A stretch of DNA of 33,319 bases from Candidatus Blautia merdavium (GCA_019119975.1 DWVZ01000096.1:1-33319), one strand, 5' to 3'. Counted from the stretch's first letter, positions 1 to 10,035 are shown. The notes: generated by a model not told the origin, from the letters alone. A program made the numbers and translations.

Positions 1-76
1 CTTTTTGCATCTGGATTCGCTACAATGACCTTGACAATTACATAATGAGAGAGCTGACATGTAAGAGGAGATTAAC

Positions 77-1654
77 ATGAAAAAATTCAGAAACTTATGC
101 TTACTGCTTCTGACAGTAGCCCTTACTGCTGTACTTGGCGGGTGCCAGGACGGCAAGGACGGGAGCACAGAATCTCAAGACAACGGCAGTTCTCAGGAAA
201 CAGAAGCGGAACCAACCATGGGAGGTTCCATTGTAGTAGGAATTCCTCAGGATTTAGAGGATAGTCTTGACCCACACAAATCGGTTGCGGCAGGAACGAA
301 AGAAGTCCTATTCAACATTTATGAAGGTTTGGTAAAACCAGATGAAGAAGGAAATTACATCGATGCTGTAGCCGAAAGCCATTCTATTTCGGAAGACGGG
401 AAAGTCTATAACTTTCAGTTAAGATCCGGAGTGAAATTCCACGATGGAACGGAAGTTACCGTAGACGATGTGAAATATTCAATCGAGCGCTGCGCCGGTA
501 TCAATGGAGACGGAACTCCGTTGGTAGCGGCGTTTTCTAATGTGGAGAAGGTGGAGACACCGGATGCCTCCACTGTGGAAATCTATTTAAAAGAAGCGGA
601 TACGGAATTTCTCGCCTACCTGATCGTTGCTGTGGTACCTCAGCACTGTGAAGATCTGGATAAGAATCCGGTGGGAACAGGACCTTTCCAGTATGTGTCA
701 CGTTCTCCACAGGAAAATATCGTGATCGAGAAATTCAGCGATTACTGGGACACCGAGAACCAGGCGTACCTGGATCAGGTGACCTTTAAAGTGGTAGGCG
801 ACAGCAATGCCATTGTCACAGGTCTTAAAAGCGGCACTATTGATATGTATCCCCGAGTGAACGCTACCCAAGCGGCACAGCTGGCAGATGATCAGGACCT
901 TCAGATCTATGAGGGCGGTATGAATCTGATCCAGGCTCTGTATTTAAACAATGCAGAAGCGCCTTTTGACGATGTAAAAGTAAGGCAGGCGCTGTGCTAT
1001 GCAGTGAACCGGCAGGAAGTGCTGGATATGGTGGCAGACGGAAAAGGAACGATCATAGGAAGCAGTATGTTCCCGGCGTTTGAGAAATATTATATGCCGG
1101 AGCTGGCAGACCTGTACCCCCAGGATGTCCAGAAAGCAAAAGAGCTTCTGGCAGAGGCAGGTTACCCGGACGGATTTGACATGACCATTTCTGTGCCCAA
1201 CAACTACCAGCAGCACATTGATACGGCTCAGGTGCTGGTAGAGCAGTTAAAGCAGATCGGAGTCAATGCCGAGATCCAGCTGATCGAGTGGGACAGCTGG
1301 CTCAGTGACGTCTATGCAGACCGCAATTTCCAGTCTACGGTGGTGGGCATAGATGCGGCTTACTTAAGCGGAAGGGCTCTTTTGGAGCGTTTTGCTTCTG
1401 ATGCAGAGAAAAACTTTATCAATTACAGCAATCCACAGTACGACACCCTTTACGAGCAGGTAAAGAAGAGTACAGACGACAGCGAGCAGATCGATCTGTA
1501 CAAGCAGATGGAGACCCTCCTTGCAGAGGATGCTGCCAATGTGTATATCCAGGATATGGCGGCAGAGGTTGTCTTAAGGAAGGGATACGGCGGCTATGTA
1601 TTTTATCCCCTGTATGTCCAGGATATGGCTAAAATCTACAAGACCGCGGAATAA
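77..1654 (+). CDS. ABC transporter substrate-binding protein, family 5 (peptide/nickel type), lipoprotein
   Basis: 525-aa ORF; lipobox LGGC; SBP_bac_5-like text (DPHKS...YNFQLRSGVKFHDGTEVTVDDVKYSIER); RBS agaggag; followed by two permeases and two ATPases. Confidence 0.95.
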   Translation: MKKFRNLCLLLLTVALTAVLGGCQDGKDGSTESQDNGSSQETEAEPTMGGSIVVGIPQDLEDSLDPHKSVAAGTKEVLFNIYEGLVKPDEEGNYIDAVAESHSISEDGKVYNFQLRSGVKFHDGTEVTVDDVKYSIERCAGINGDGTPLVAAFSNVEKVETPDASTVEIYLKEADTEFLAYLIVAVVPQHCEDLDKNPVGTGPFQYVSRSPQENIVIEKFSDYWDTENQAYLDQVTFKVVGDSNAIVTGLKSGTIDMYPRVNATQAAQLADDQDLQIYEGGMNLIQALYLNNAEAPFDDVKVRQALCYAVNRQEVLDMVADGKGTIIGSSMFPAFEKYYMPELADLYPQDVQKAKELLAEAGYPDGFDMTISVPNNYQQHIDTAQVLVEQLKQIGVNAEIQLIEWDSWLSDVYADRNFQSTVVGIDAAYLSGRALLERFASDAEKNFINYSNPQYDTLYEQVKKSTDDSEQIDLYKQMETLLAEDAANVYIQDMAAEVVLRKGYGGYVFYPLYVQDMAKIYKTAE

Positions 1655-1684
1655 TAAAAGCATGAAAAGAAGGAGAAAAAGAAA

Positions 1685-2629
1685 ATGAAGTATATTGTAA
1701 AAAAAGCAGGAACTCTCATTATCACGTTGTTAATTGTCTCTTTTTTATCCTTCTTTGCCTTTTCCATTATTCCGGGAGATGCTGCGAGGTCTAAGCTTGG
1801 AACAGAGGCAACCCAGGAGCAGATCGAAGCCCTGCAAAAGGAGATGGGGCTTGACCAGCCTTTGCCTGTACAGTACGGAAACTGGCTGAAAAACTTCATA
1901 ACCGGGGATATGGGAGAGTCCTACAGCTATTCCATGCCGGTTTCAGAGCTTTTGCGGGACCGGATCCCCATCACGGTTGCATTGACGCTGATGTCCTTTC
2001 TTTTGATCCTGGTGATTTCCATTCCGCTGGGAATCATCACGGCACAAAAGGAAGGCAGCAGGCTGGACCGGGTACTGACGATCCTGAACCAGATCGTCAT
2101 GTCCGTGCCGGGATTTTTCCTGGGGATCCTGATCACCTTTGTCTTTGGTCTGGTCCTGAAATGGTTCACGCCTGGCGCCTATGTATCGATCACAGAAAGC
2201 TTCGGCAGATTCCTGGGCTATCTCATTGCGCCCAGCGTCGCTATCGCACTTCCCAGGTGCGCTATGGGTGTGAAGATGCTGAGAAATTCGGTCATTGCCC
2301 AGATGGAAAAGGATTATGTACGGACTGCCCGGGCAAGGGGGAATTCCTCCCGGCAGGTTATGTACGGGCATGTACTGAAGAACGCGCTGCTTCCGGTGCT
2401 TACGTTCTGGGGGATGACCATTGCGGATATTGTTGCCAACAGTATGATCATTGAGCAGGTATTTACCATTCCGGGAATGGGAAGCCTTCTGATCACTTCG
2501 ATCTCCAACCGAGATTACCCGGTAGTACTGGGGATTATCATGCTGATCGCGGTGCTGGTCATTGTGATCAACTTTATCGTGGATATCCTGTATGGAAAGA
2601 TTGATCCCCGAATCCGGGTGAGACAGTGA
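1685..2629 (+). CDS. ABC transporter permease (DppB/NikB-like)
   Basis: 314-aa multi-spanning ORF; EAA-like loop (RTARARGNSSRQVMYGHVLKNALLPVLTFWG) and FTIPGMGSLL motif. Confidence 0.95.
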   Translation: MKYIVKKAGTLIITLLIVSFLSFFAFSIIPGDAARSKLGTEATQEQIEALQKEMGLDQPLPVQYGNWLKNFITGDMGESYSYSMPVSELLRDRIPITVALTLMSFLLILVISIPLGIITAQKEGSRLDRVLTILNQIVMSVPGFFLGILITFVFGLVLKWFTPGAYVSITESFGRFLGYLIAPSVAIALPRCAMGVKMLRNSVIAQMEKDYVRTARARGNSSRQVMYGHVLKNALLPVLTFWGMTIADIVANSMIIEQVFTIPGMGSLLITSISNRDYPVVLGIIMLIAVLVIVINFIVDILYGKIDPRIRVRQ

Positions 2630-2642
2630 GAGGGCAGATAAG

Positions 2643-3449
2643 ATGAAGAAAAAAGAGAAAAATTACAGTTTCATGCTGGGCGGGCTGATTGCCCTGTTCA
2701 TGCTCCTGTTTCTCCTGGCGGGTGTGTTCTATACCCCCTATGATCCGGATGCCATGAACGGAAGCGCCAAGTTTGCGGCGCCTTCCCTGGCACATTTTTT
2801 CGGCTGCGACCATTTCGGAAGAGATGTTTTCAGCAGGGTTTTAAAAGGGACGGGAACCACTTTCTTTGTGGCAGCCTCTACCATTGTGCTGGGCGGAGGG
2901 ATCGGGATCCTGGCAGGAGCGTTTACCGGGTATTTCGGAGGCTGGGTGGACGAGGTGCTGATGCGGTTTAACGATGCGGTGGTATCTTTCCCCAACCTTC
3001 TGCTGGCGCTGGTATTTATCAGTATTTTGGGACCGGGCAAGTATAATGTGATCTTGGCGCTTGCCATTGTCTTTATCCCAAGCTTTGCCAGGATTACCAG
3101 AAGTGAATTCCTCAGCCACAGGGAGATGGATTATGTAAAAAGCGCCAGGCTGATGGGAGCTTCCCATCTGCGGATCATGTTTGTCCATATTTTCCCCAAT
3201 GTTTTGCCGTCGGTTTTGTCCATGGCAGCTATCGGATTTAACAATGCGGTGCTGGCAGAGGCAGGCATGAGCTATCTGGGAATCGGCGTGCAGCCGCCGG
3301 ATGCCTCCCTTGGCAGGATGCTTTCCGAGGCGCAGACCTATCTGATGAACGCGCCCTGGTGCGCGGTATTTCCCGGTCTGGCAGTCATTGGTCTTGCCTT
3401 GGGATTTTCCCTTTTAAGCGACGGACTTTTGAAGAAAGGGGGCAGATGA
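2643..3449 (+). CDS. ABC transporter permease (DppC/NikC-like)
   Basis: 268-aa ORF; HFFGCDHFGRDVFSRVL and EAGMSYLGIGVQPPDASLGRML motifs typical of DppC-type permeases. Confidence 0.95.
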   Translation: MKKKEKNYSFMLGGLIALFMLLFLLAGVFYTPYDPDAMNGSAKFAAPSLAHFFGCDHFGRDVFSRVLKGTGTTFFVAASTIVLGGGIGILAGAFTGYFGGWVDEVLMRFNDAVVSFPNLLLALVFISILGPGKYNVILALAIVFIPSFARITRSEFLSHREMDYVKSARLMGASHLRIMFVHIFPNVLPSVLSMAAIGFNNAVLAEAGMSYLGIGVQPPDASLGRMLSEAQTYLMNAPWCAVFPGLAVIGLALGFSLLSDGLLKKGGR

Positions 3450-3450
3450 G

Positions 3451-4263
3451 ATGCTTTTGGAAGTGAAAGATCTAAATATAGAATTTTACGATACCCAGCC
3501 CCCGCAGAAAGTCGTGAAAGGGATTTCCTTTTCCATGGAGCCGGGAGAGATTCTGGGGATTGTGGGAGAATCCGGTTCCGGAAAAACCCAGACTGCCCTG
3601 TCTATTCTCCAGCTTTTAAAAAGCAATTCCGGTATCTCGTCTGGAGAAATCCTCTTTAAAGGGAAGAATCTGGCAGGGCTTTCTGCCAGGCAGCTCCAGA
3701 CAATCCGGGGAAAAGAGATCTCCATGATCTTTCAGGAGCCTATGACCTCTTTAAATCCTGTGCTTACCATAGGCAGACAGGTGGAGGAGGCGCTGAAGAT
3801 CCACGGAGAGACAGACAGGGAGAAGCGCAGGAGTCTGGCTCTGGAAGCGCTTTCGGAGGCTGGACTTGGGGATCCGGAGGGCATTTACGGGAAATATCCC
3901 CATCAGCTTTCCGGCGGTATGCGCCAGAGGGTGATGATCGCGGCAGCTCTGATCACGGAGCCAGAGCTTCTCATTGCCGATGAGCCTACCACTGCCCTGG
4001 ATGTGACGGTCCAGGCGCAGATCCTGGAGCTTTTGAAAGAAATTAACCGCAGGCATAAAACGGCTGTCCTGTTTATTTCCCATGATCTGGCAGTGATCCG
4101 CAGGCTCTGCGGCAGGGTTCTGGTCATGAACCAGGGGATCATTGAGGAGGAAGGGGAAGTTTCCCGGGTCTTTGAACATCCTCAGCAGGAGTATACCCGA
4201 AAGCTTCTCGCCGCGATTCCCGACAGAAGGACATCTCTCAGGAAAAGGAGGCGTGTTGATTAG
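3451..4263 (+). CDS. ABC transporter ATP-binding protein (DppD/NikD-like)
   Basis: Walker A GESGSGKT, signature LSGGMRQR, Walker [13 protein letters not shown]. Confidence 0.95.
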   Translation: MLLEVKDLNIEFYDTQPPQKVVKGISFSMEPGEILGIVGESGSGKTQTALSILQLLKSNSGISSGEILFKGKNLAGLSARQLQTIRGKEISMIFQEPMTSLNPVLTIGRQVEEALKIHGETDREKRRSLALEALSEAGLGDPEGIYGKYPHQLSGGMRQRVMIAAALITEPELLIADEPTTALDVTVQAQILELLKEINRRHKTAVLFISHDLAVIRRLCGRVLVMNQGIIEEEGEVSRVFEHPQQEYTRKLLAAIPDRRTSLRKRRRVD

Positions 4264-4973
4264 TGAAAAAAGTATTGGAAATCAGGCATGTCAGCGCCTC
4301 TTACAAGGACGGGAAGGAAGAGCAGACGGTCTTAAAGGATATCAGCCTGGAAGTAAGAGAAAATGAGATCCTGGGGCTGGTAGGTGAGAGCGGCTGCGGG
4401 AAATCTACCCTTTCCAAGGTGATCCTGGGGTTTGTGAAGCCCTCCGCAGGCGAAGTGATCCATTATACAAAAATGCCCCAGATGATCTTCCAGGATCCTT
4501 TTTCTTCCTTGAATCCCAGGAAGAAAATCGGATGGATACTGGAGGAACCCTTAAAGATGCAGAAGGTTCCCCCGGGAGAAAGAAAAGTCCGGGTGGCTGC
4601 CATGGCAGAAAAGGTGGGGCTTACCAGAGAAATGCTGGACCGATTTCCCCAGGAGTTAAGCGGCGGACAGCGGCAGAGAGTCAGCATAGCCGCAGCCCTG
4701 ATCCAGGGTTCCCGGTTTGTGATTGCCGATGAGCCGGTTTCGGCACTGGATGTGACTATCCAAAGGCAGATCATGGAACTGATGATACAGCTGCAGGAGG
4801 AGACAGGAATCTCTATCTTGTTTATTTCCCATGACCTGAATGTGATCTATCAGATGTGCGACCGGGTTCTGGTCATGAAAGACGGGAAGATTGTGGAAGA
4901 AGGAGAGACAGAGCAGCTCTTTGCAGAGCCTAAATCCGAATATACAAAAGAATTGCTGAAGGCGGCACCGTGA
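4263..4973 (+). CDS. ABC transporter ATP-binding protein (DppF/NikE-like)
   Basis: GTG start overlapping the upstream stop; Walker [10 protein letters not shown], signature LSGGQRQR, Walker [13 protein letters not shown]. Confidence 0.95.
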   Translation: MKKVLEIRHVSASYKDGKEEQTVLKDISLEVRENEILGLVGESGCGKSTLSKVILGFVKPSAGEVIHYTKMPQMIFQDPFSSLNPRKKIGWILEEPLKMQKVPPGERKVRVAAMAEKVGLTREMLDRFPQELSGGQRQRVSIAAALIQGSRFVIADEPVSALDVTIQRQIMELMIQLQEETGISILFISHDLNVIYQMCDRVLVMKDGKIVEEGETEQLFAEPKSEYTKELLKAAP

Positions 4974-4990
4974 AAGCGGTGCTGTTTTTC
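4965..4990 (+). terminator. Rho-independent terminator overlapping the stop codon of the ABC operon
   Basis: GCACCG-tgaaag-CGGTGC hairpin followed by tgtttttc; the TGA stop lies in the loop. Confidence 0.7.
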
Positions 4991-5006
4991 TATGTGCTGC
5001 ATAGGA

Positions 5007-5061
5007 AAAAAAGTGAATATTCACTTTTTTCACTTGACGATGGTGAATATTCACCTTTAAG
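5007..5061 (+). promoter_or_regulatory. Pair of palindromic operator-like sites (GTGAATATTCAC x2) flanking a -35-like TTGACG
   Basis: Perfect 24-bp palindrome AAAAAAGTGAATATTCACTTTTTT (5007-5030) and 14-bp palindrome GGTGAATATTCACC (5042-5055); TTGACG at 5034-5039. Confidence 0.6.
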
Positions 5062-5117
5062 AACAAGATGCAGGAAGGAAAAAAGAAACGCCATAGAAAC
5101 ATTCCTCTGTGTACTGT

Positions 5118-5152
5118 AGAAAAAGCAGGTGCTTTCTGTGCCTGCTTTTTCT
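5118..5152. terminator. Strong bidirectional terminator-like hairpin
   Basis: AGAAAAAGCAGG - 11-nt loop - CCTGCTTTTTCT, 12-bp perfect stem with A/T tracts on both sides. Confidence 0.75.
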
Positions 5153-5220
5153 AAGATACCCAAAGTTGAGAAAAAATCCCGAAAATAAAAAGGGAAGAGG
5201 ATTATTCTCAGCCAAAACAG

Positions 5221-5249
5221 CCGGGATGTCTGTCTTTCGTCCCGGTTTT
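5221..5249. terminator. Terminator-like hairpin between the ABC operon region and DUF4364
   Basis: CCGGGA-tgtctgtctttcg-TCCCGG followed by ttttg; A-rich 5' flank would provide a T-tract on the minus strand. Confidence 0.5.
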
Positions 5250-5259
5250 GCAGGCTGGG

Positions 5260-5772
5260 CTATAACAAGAACTCAATCAGATTCTCATAAATATCCTGAC
5301 TTTTTTCCTTCCAGTTGACACAGACCGCAGAAGCAGCTTCTTTGGTAGGCACGGCAATGGTAAGGTCTACCAGAGAAAAATCATCTCTTTTCAGGGTACA
5401 GCGCACCTGATACCCTTCCACATCACTTGCATAATAATCCGCCACAGCAGAGAGCTCCTCCCGCATCTGGATCACATTTTCCTGAAAAAAAGCAGTAATA
5501 TCATCCTTGATGCCGTCAGAGATCTGATCCTCAAAGTAGGACAGGGTCTGCTTTCCTGCCGGAGTGATTTTATAATAGGAAGAATTTCGCACGGTGGAGA
5601 CATCAATGAGTTTCGAGTCGATCAATTCGGAAATTGCCTGCTGCAGATGGAAGTAAGTGGTGTATCCCTTATCCAGCACAAATCCGGAAATCTGGGCGTT
5701 GGTCAGGGGGAAATCCACCTTTTCCAGCATATACAGAATGATCAGCTTGTAGAGTGTCAGCGGTTCTGCCAT
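5260..5772 (-). CDS. DUF4364 family protein (winged-helix-like)
   Basis: 170-aa ORF; N-terminus MAEPLTLYKLIILYMLEKVDFPLTNAQISGFVLDKGYTTYFHLQQAISEL resembles DUF4364. Confidence 0.8.
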   Translation of the reverse strand: MAEPLTLYKLIILYMLEKVDFPLTNAQISGFVLDKGYTTYFHLQQAISELIDSKLIDVSTVRNSSYYKITPAGKQTLSYFEDQISDGIKDDITAFFQENVIQMREELSAVADYYASDVEGYQVRCTLKRDDFSLVDLTIAVPTKEAASAVCVNWKEKSQDIYENLIEFLL

Positions 5773-5775
5773 GAA

Positions 5776-6705
5776 TCATACCTCCTCATACTGTTTTCCC
5801 TGCCAGGCACCGCGCACTTTGCACTGGTGGTGCAGGGTATTTAACACGGTCTTTTTCGCACTGCTCCACAGAGGAGCCAGAAGAAGCTCTTTGGGACCGT
5901 CCCCGGTGAGCCGGTGGACCACGATCTTGGGAGAAAGGTGCTCCAGACAGTCGATCACCAGGTCAATGTATTCCTCCATGGTATAGACCCGGAACTTACC
6001 TGCCAGATAATCCTCCGCCAGGTCGGTTCCTTTTAAAACATGGAGCAGCTGGAGCTTGATGCCCTGGATATCCATATGGTTCAGATAAGAAATGGTTTCC
6101 AGGATATCCTCCCGGCTCTCTCCGGGAAGCCCCAGAATGGTATGGACGATTACATCAAGCTTTCTCTTTCGCAGTTCCTTTACAGCCGCGGCAAAGCAGG
6201 AGAGGGGATAGCCTCTTCGGATATAGGCGGCTGTTTTCTCATGTATGGTCTGAAGCCCCAGCTCCACCCACACAGGTTTCTTATGGTTCAGTTCTTCCAG
6301 AAGATCCAGGACTTCTTTTCCCAGGCAGTCCGGCCGGGTGCCGATGGAAAGCGCTGCAATGTCCGGATGGTCGATGGCTTCCGTATAGATTTCCCTGAGA
6401 TAAGACACCGGTGCGTAAGTATTGGTGTACGCCTGGAAATAAGCGATAAAACTGGAGGCATTGCGCTTTTCTCTCAGCCGCTGTGCCTGCGTCTCAATCT
6501 GCACAGAAATGGGGTCTTCCTTATTCCCGGCAAAGTCTCCAGAGCCGCCTGCGCTGCAGAAGATACAGCCCCGGCTGCCCAGGGTCCCGTCCCGGTTGGG
6601 GCAGGTCATGCCGCCGTTTAAGGCAACCTTGTAGACCTTCTGGGAGAATCTTTCTTTCAGCATAGAATCAAAAGAGTAGTAGGGTTTTCCGTTCCAGTTT
6701 CTCAT
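5776..6705 (-). CDS. TIGR01212 family (YhcC-like) radical SAM protein
   Basis: NGGMTCPNRDGTLGSRGCIFCSAGGSGDF contains the radical SAM Cys cluster (CPNRDG...CIFC) and family context. Confidence 0.9.
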   Translation of the reverse strand: MRNWNGKPYYSFDSMLKERFSQKVYKVALNGGMTCPNRDGTLGSRGCIFCSAGGSGDFAGNKEDPISVQIETQAQRLREKRNASSFIAYFQAYTNTYAPVSYLREIYTEAIDHPDIAALSIGTRPDCLGKEVLDLLEELNHKKPVWVELGLQTIHEKTAAYIRRGYPLSCFAAAVKELRKRKLDVIVHTILGLPGESREDILETISYLNHMDIQGIKLQLLHVLKGTDLAEDYLAGKFRVYTMEEYIDLVIDCLEHLSPKIVVHRLTGDGPKELLLAPLWSSAKKTVLNTLHHQCKVRGAWQGKQYEEV

Positions 6706-6795
6706 AGCAAGCCCTTTCTCTAAGTATTTTCAAATTTCTATGACAGTATCATAACATCAGAAAAAAGTTTTTACAAGTTTTGCAGGGTGCTTTTG

Positions 6796-7716
6796 TTATT
6801 GCGAAGTGCTATTGCTTGGCGTAGCGCTTTCTTTTCCCAAAGATTTCCGGTAGGCGGTGGGGGAGCAGCCCTTGAAGCGGCGGAAGACTTTGGCGAAATA
6901 GTTGGAATCTCCGAAACCGCAGTGTTCCGACACATCCTTGACGGAATACTGGCTGTCGCTGAGATAAGCAAGGCTTCGCTCAATCCGGTATTCCAGGATA
7001 AAATCAAACAGTGAGGTTTTCATATACCGTTTAAAGAGGCGGCTGCACTCGGAACGGCACAGGTGAATGTGCCCTGCGATTTCTTCCAGGGTCAGCGGGG
7101 AGTCGAAATGGCTTTCAATGTAGGTCAGGATTTCTCGAATCCGTTCATAATCTCTCTGGTCTTTTCCCCTATCAGGAATCTCGGTACGGCTGTGAAGGTA
7201 CAGAAGCTTCCAGAAACGGTTCAGGGTGCACTGGATATCCAGTTCCCGGGTACTGCCGGGGTTCTCTTCCAGAAGCGTCAGTTCCCGGATCAGCTGTACA
7301 GCGTCCCGGTGCCAGTCCAGGGATAGATCTAGGAGAACGCCTGGCATGGAAAAGTTCTGGATCACCGGCAGCACATAGTTTAAGTACAGAGTACTGTTCT
7401 CAGACCCATAGACCAGCCTGGGGTCAAAGGTGACGGCGGTATAGGCGCAGTCCTGGTCCTGCCACATGGTGCCGGAATGAAGTACGGAAGAATTGCAGAA
7501 CAGCCCCTGCCCCTGACAGATGTGATAGGAGCGGTCATTGACCTGATAAAGCATTTCTCCGGCAGTGACCAGGGTCAGTTCAATCTCCGTATGCCAGTGC
7601 CACAGAAAGGAACCCTGTTCATAGCCGGACAGCCGCTCATAACTGACCAGAAAAGGAAAAGAATCCTCTCCGTGCTTTTTCAGCTCTTTTTGAAACTGGT
7701 TGGTAATGATCTGCAT
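6796..7716 (-). CDS. AraC family transcriptional regulator (cupin + HTH_18)
   Basis: C-terminal ESHFDSPLTLEEIAGHIHLCRSECSRLFKRYMKTSLFDFILEYRIERSLAYL...FGDSNYFAKVFRRFKGCSPTAYRK double HTH. Confidence 0.92.
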   Translation of the reverse strand: MQIITNQFQKELKKHGEDSFPFLVSYERLSGYEQGSFLWHWHTEIELTLVTAGEMLYQVNDRSYHICQGQGLFCNSSVLHSGTMWQDQDCAYTAVTFDPRLVYGSENSTLYLNYVLPVIQNFSMPGVLLDLSLDWHRDAVQLIRELTLLEENPGSTRELDIQCTLNRFWKLLYLHSRTEIPDRGKDQRDYERIREILTYIESHFDSPLTLEEIAGHIHLCRSECSRLFKRYMKTSLFDFILEYRIERSLAYLSDSQYSVKDVSEHCGFGDSNYFAKVFRRFKGCSPTAYRKSLGKESATPSNSTSQ

Positions 7717-7956
7717 AAAACCCTCCCATTTTTCTAAAGAATGAGTACAATCCCCTGAATGCGGGGAAAAATCCCCGACTTTCCCCTGAGGTTTTCAGGA
7801 GATCTCCGTTGTTTTCCAGTATAGCACAGAAAAAGAGACAGGAAAAGAAAAAACGCAATATATTACCCATAATGCGCAAATTAATCAAGGAAAATTTCAA
7901 AAAAATCAATATAATAAATATCAGAATCAAGAGTTCGGCGAAAGGAGATAAAAATT

Positions 7957-9204
7957 ATGAGATTGCCAAAAACAGAAGCATTGGAAAAAATTTATGGGGA
8001 GAGCCAGGAGAGCGGGAAGAGATTTGCCAGCCTGGCAGAGAATTTTAAAAAGCATTTCCACAAAGAGGAGATGGAATTCTTCACAGCTCCGGGAAGGACC
8101 GAGATCGTGGGAAATCATACGGACCACAATGGAGGAAAAATTCTGGCAGCAAGCATTGATATGGATACCATCGGCGCAGCTTATCCCAACGGCACAGATC
8201 AGGTGCGTATCATCAGCGAAGGTTACGGAAGAGCCATTGAGGTGCGTGTTCCCGATGCGGAAAAGACTGACAAAATGAAAGGAACCCTTTCTCTTACAGC
8301 AGGTATGATTGACGGGGCGTTAAAGAGAGGCTTTCAGGTTTCTGGTTTTGATATGTATGTATCCACAAAGGTGATCAGCTCCGCAGGCGTCAGCTCTTCT
8401 GCTTCCTTTGAGATGCTTTTCTGCAGTGTTGTGGATTATTTCTTCAATGATTCTAAAATGGACTGTGCAGATTATGCGCGGATCGGACAGTATGCGGAGA
8501 ATCATTTCTGGATGAAATCTTCCGGTCTTATGGATCAGATGGCATGTGCCGCAGGCGGCGCGATTCTTCTGGATTTCTCCGAGGGCGTACAGTATGAGAC
8601 CGCAGACTTTTCCTTCGATAAAATGGGCTGTGACCTGGTGATCGTCAACACAGGAAAGGGACATGCGGATCTGAGCGACGAGTATTCCGAAATTCCTCAG
8701 GAAATGAAGAGCATTGCAAAAGAACTGGGCGCATCCACCCTTTGCGAAAGCAGCGAGGAGGCACTGGTGGAAAAGATTCTTGCAGGAGAAATCCATGTGG
8801 AAAACGACCGCGCCATCCTCCGTGCCCTTCACTTCTATGAAGAAAATAAAAGAGTAGAGAAAGCAGCCAAGGCAGTCAGAGAAAATGACAAAGAAGCCCT
8901 TCTTTCCGTTATCAAAGAATCTGGCGAATCTTCCTGGAAATGGCTTCAGAACTGCGTATCCCGTTCCGACTACAATGACCAGAGAGTTGCCCTTACCCTG
9001 GCAATGACCGAACTTTTCCTGAAGAAAAAGAACCGGGGCTGCTGCCGTGTCCACGGAGGCGGATTTGCAGGCGTGATCATGTGCGTGACAGAGAAAGAAG
9101 ATACGCAGGAATATGTATCCTACATCTCCCGCCTGGCAGGAAAAGAGAATGTATATCCGATGAAGATCAGAAATACTGGGGCTGCCCATATAGAAAGAGA
9201 ATAA
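7957..9204 (+). CDS. galK: galactokinase (GHMP kinase family)
   Basis: Galactokinase signature GRTEIVGNHTDHNGGKILAASID; GHMP motif SSAGVSSSASFE; C-terminal RVHGGGFAGVI. Confidence 0.9.
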   Translation: MRLPKTEALEKIYGESQESGKRFASLAENFKKHFHKEEMEFFTAPGRTEIVGNHTDHNGGKILAASIDMDTIGAAYPNGTDQVRIISEGYGRAIEVRVPDAEKTDKMKGTLSLTAGMIDGALKRGFQVSGFDMYVSTKVISSAGVSSSASFEMLFCSVVDYFFNDSKMDCADYARIGQYAENHFWMKSSGLMDQMACAAGGAILLDFSEGVQYETADFSFDKMGCDLVIVNTGKGHADLSDEYSEIPQEMKSIAKELGASTLCESSEEALVEKILAGEIHVENDRAILRALHFYEENKRVEKAAKAVRENDKEALLSVIKESGESSWKWLQNCVSRSDYNDQRVALTLAMTELFLKKKNRGCCRVHGGGFAGVIMCVTEKEDTQEYVSYISRLAGKENVYPMKIRNTGAAHIERE

Positions 9205-9220
9205 GCGCTGGAAACCTGCG

Positions 9221-9249
9221 TTGACAAAAAAACACGTCCATGGTATGGT
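9221..9249 (+). promoter_or_regulatory. Predicted sigma-A-type promoter upstream of the short solute-binding protein
   Basis: TTGACA (9221-9226), 17-bp spacer, TATGGT (9244-9249). Confidence 0.6.
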
Positions 9250-9320
9250 TTTTTATAGAAAAGACAGTATCCGCAGGCAGAAACCTGCCGGGAATCATTA
9301 CGAAAGAAACAGGAGAAACT

Positions 9321-9887
9321 ATGAAAAAACATATCAGGAGAAATCTATGCGTCGGCATATTGTGTGGAGCAATGCTTTTCAGCTCCGGCTGCAGCCTGGG
9401 AAACGCCTCCGAGGAACCCCAGACACTGGAAAAGGGAACCCTGAAAGTAGGCATGGATCTGAACATCAAGCCCATGTGCTACCTGTCAGAGGACACCGAC
9501 CAGCCGGCTGGTTTCGATGTAGAGCTTGCCCAGGCAGTGGCAGAAGGGCTGGATCTGAAGCTGGAGATCATTGACACGTCCCAGGAAAACCTGCTGAAAT
9601 CTCTGGACGCGGACCTGTATGACTGTGTCATCTCGGCTGCCGGGCTTGCCCAGTGGAATCAGACCCACTATTCGCACACCAGAAGCTATGCGGATCTTGC
9701 TCCGGTAAAGGATAAGACCGAAGGTGAAAGCTCTTATACAAAGCTTGCAGTTTTTACCAAAAAAGGAAACAGCTTAAAAGAAAACCTGGATCAGGAGCTG
9801 GAGGCGCTTTTAGCCAGCGGAAAAGTAAAAGAAATTTCAGAGAAATATTTTGAACAGGATATCTCTGCAAAAGCAGAGCAGGAATAA
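9321..9887 (+). CDS. Short family-3-type substrate-binding lipoprotein, possibly internally shortened
   Basis: Start at ATG 9321 (RBS aggag), not 9240; lipobox LFSSGC; GTLKVGMDLNIKPMCYLSED..GFDVELAQAVAEGLDLKLEIIDTSQENLLKSL and C-terminal LAVFTKKGNSLKENLDQELEALLASGKVKEISEKYF; 188 aa total. Confidence 0.8.
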   Translation: MKKHIRRNLCVGILCGAMLFSSGCSLGNASEEPQTLEKGTLKVGMDLNIKPMCYLSEDTDQPAGFDVELAQAVAEGLDLKLEIIDTSQENLLKSLDADLYDCVISAAGLAQWNQTHYSHTRSYADLAPVKDKTEGESSYTKLAVFTKKGNSLKENLDQELEALLASGKVKEISEKYFEQDISAKAEQE

Positions 9888-10035
9888 GAAACATCCTCCA
9901 TGCAGGGGGGAGAAAAAGGAGAAAAGACACAGGGCAGATTGTCCAGGTTTTTTCTTCTTTTTTTGTCTAAATTGACAGGACTTTTTTCAGGAAAACAACT
10001 TGATTTTTTCCTTTGCAGATGTTAGCATGAATATA

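Noticed and set aside
5068-5154. 28-codon ORF MQEGKKKRHRNIPLCTVEKAGAFCACFF
   Set aside because: Reads through the terminator hairpin and has no family resemblance; treated as part of an empty regulatory cassette instead.
6040-6621. 193-aa plus-strand ORF opposite the radical SAM gene
   Set aside because: Antisense of a conserved gene; composition typical of a shadow ORF.
8320-9189. 289-aa minus-strand ORF antisense to galactokinase
   Set aside because: Exact antisense of a well-supported galK; no RBS or recognisable domain; low-complexity Cys/His/Phe-rich translation typical of shadow ORFs.
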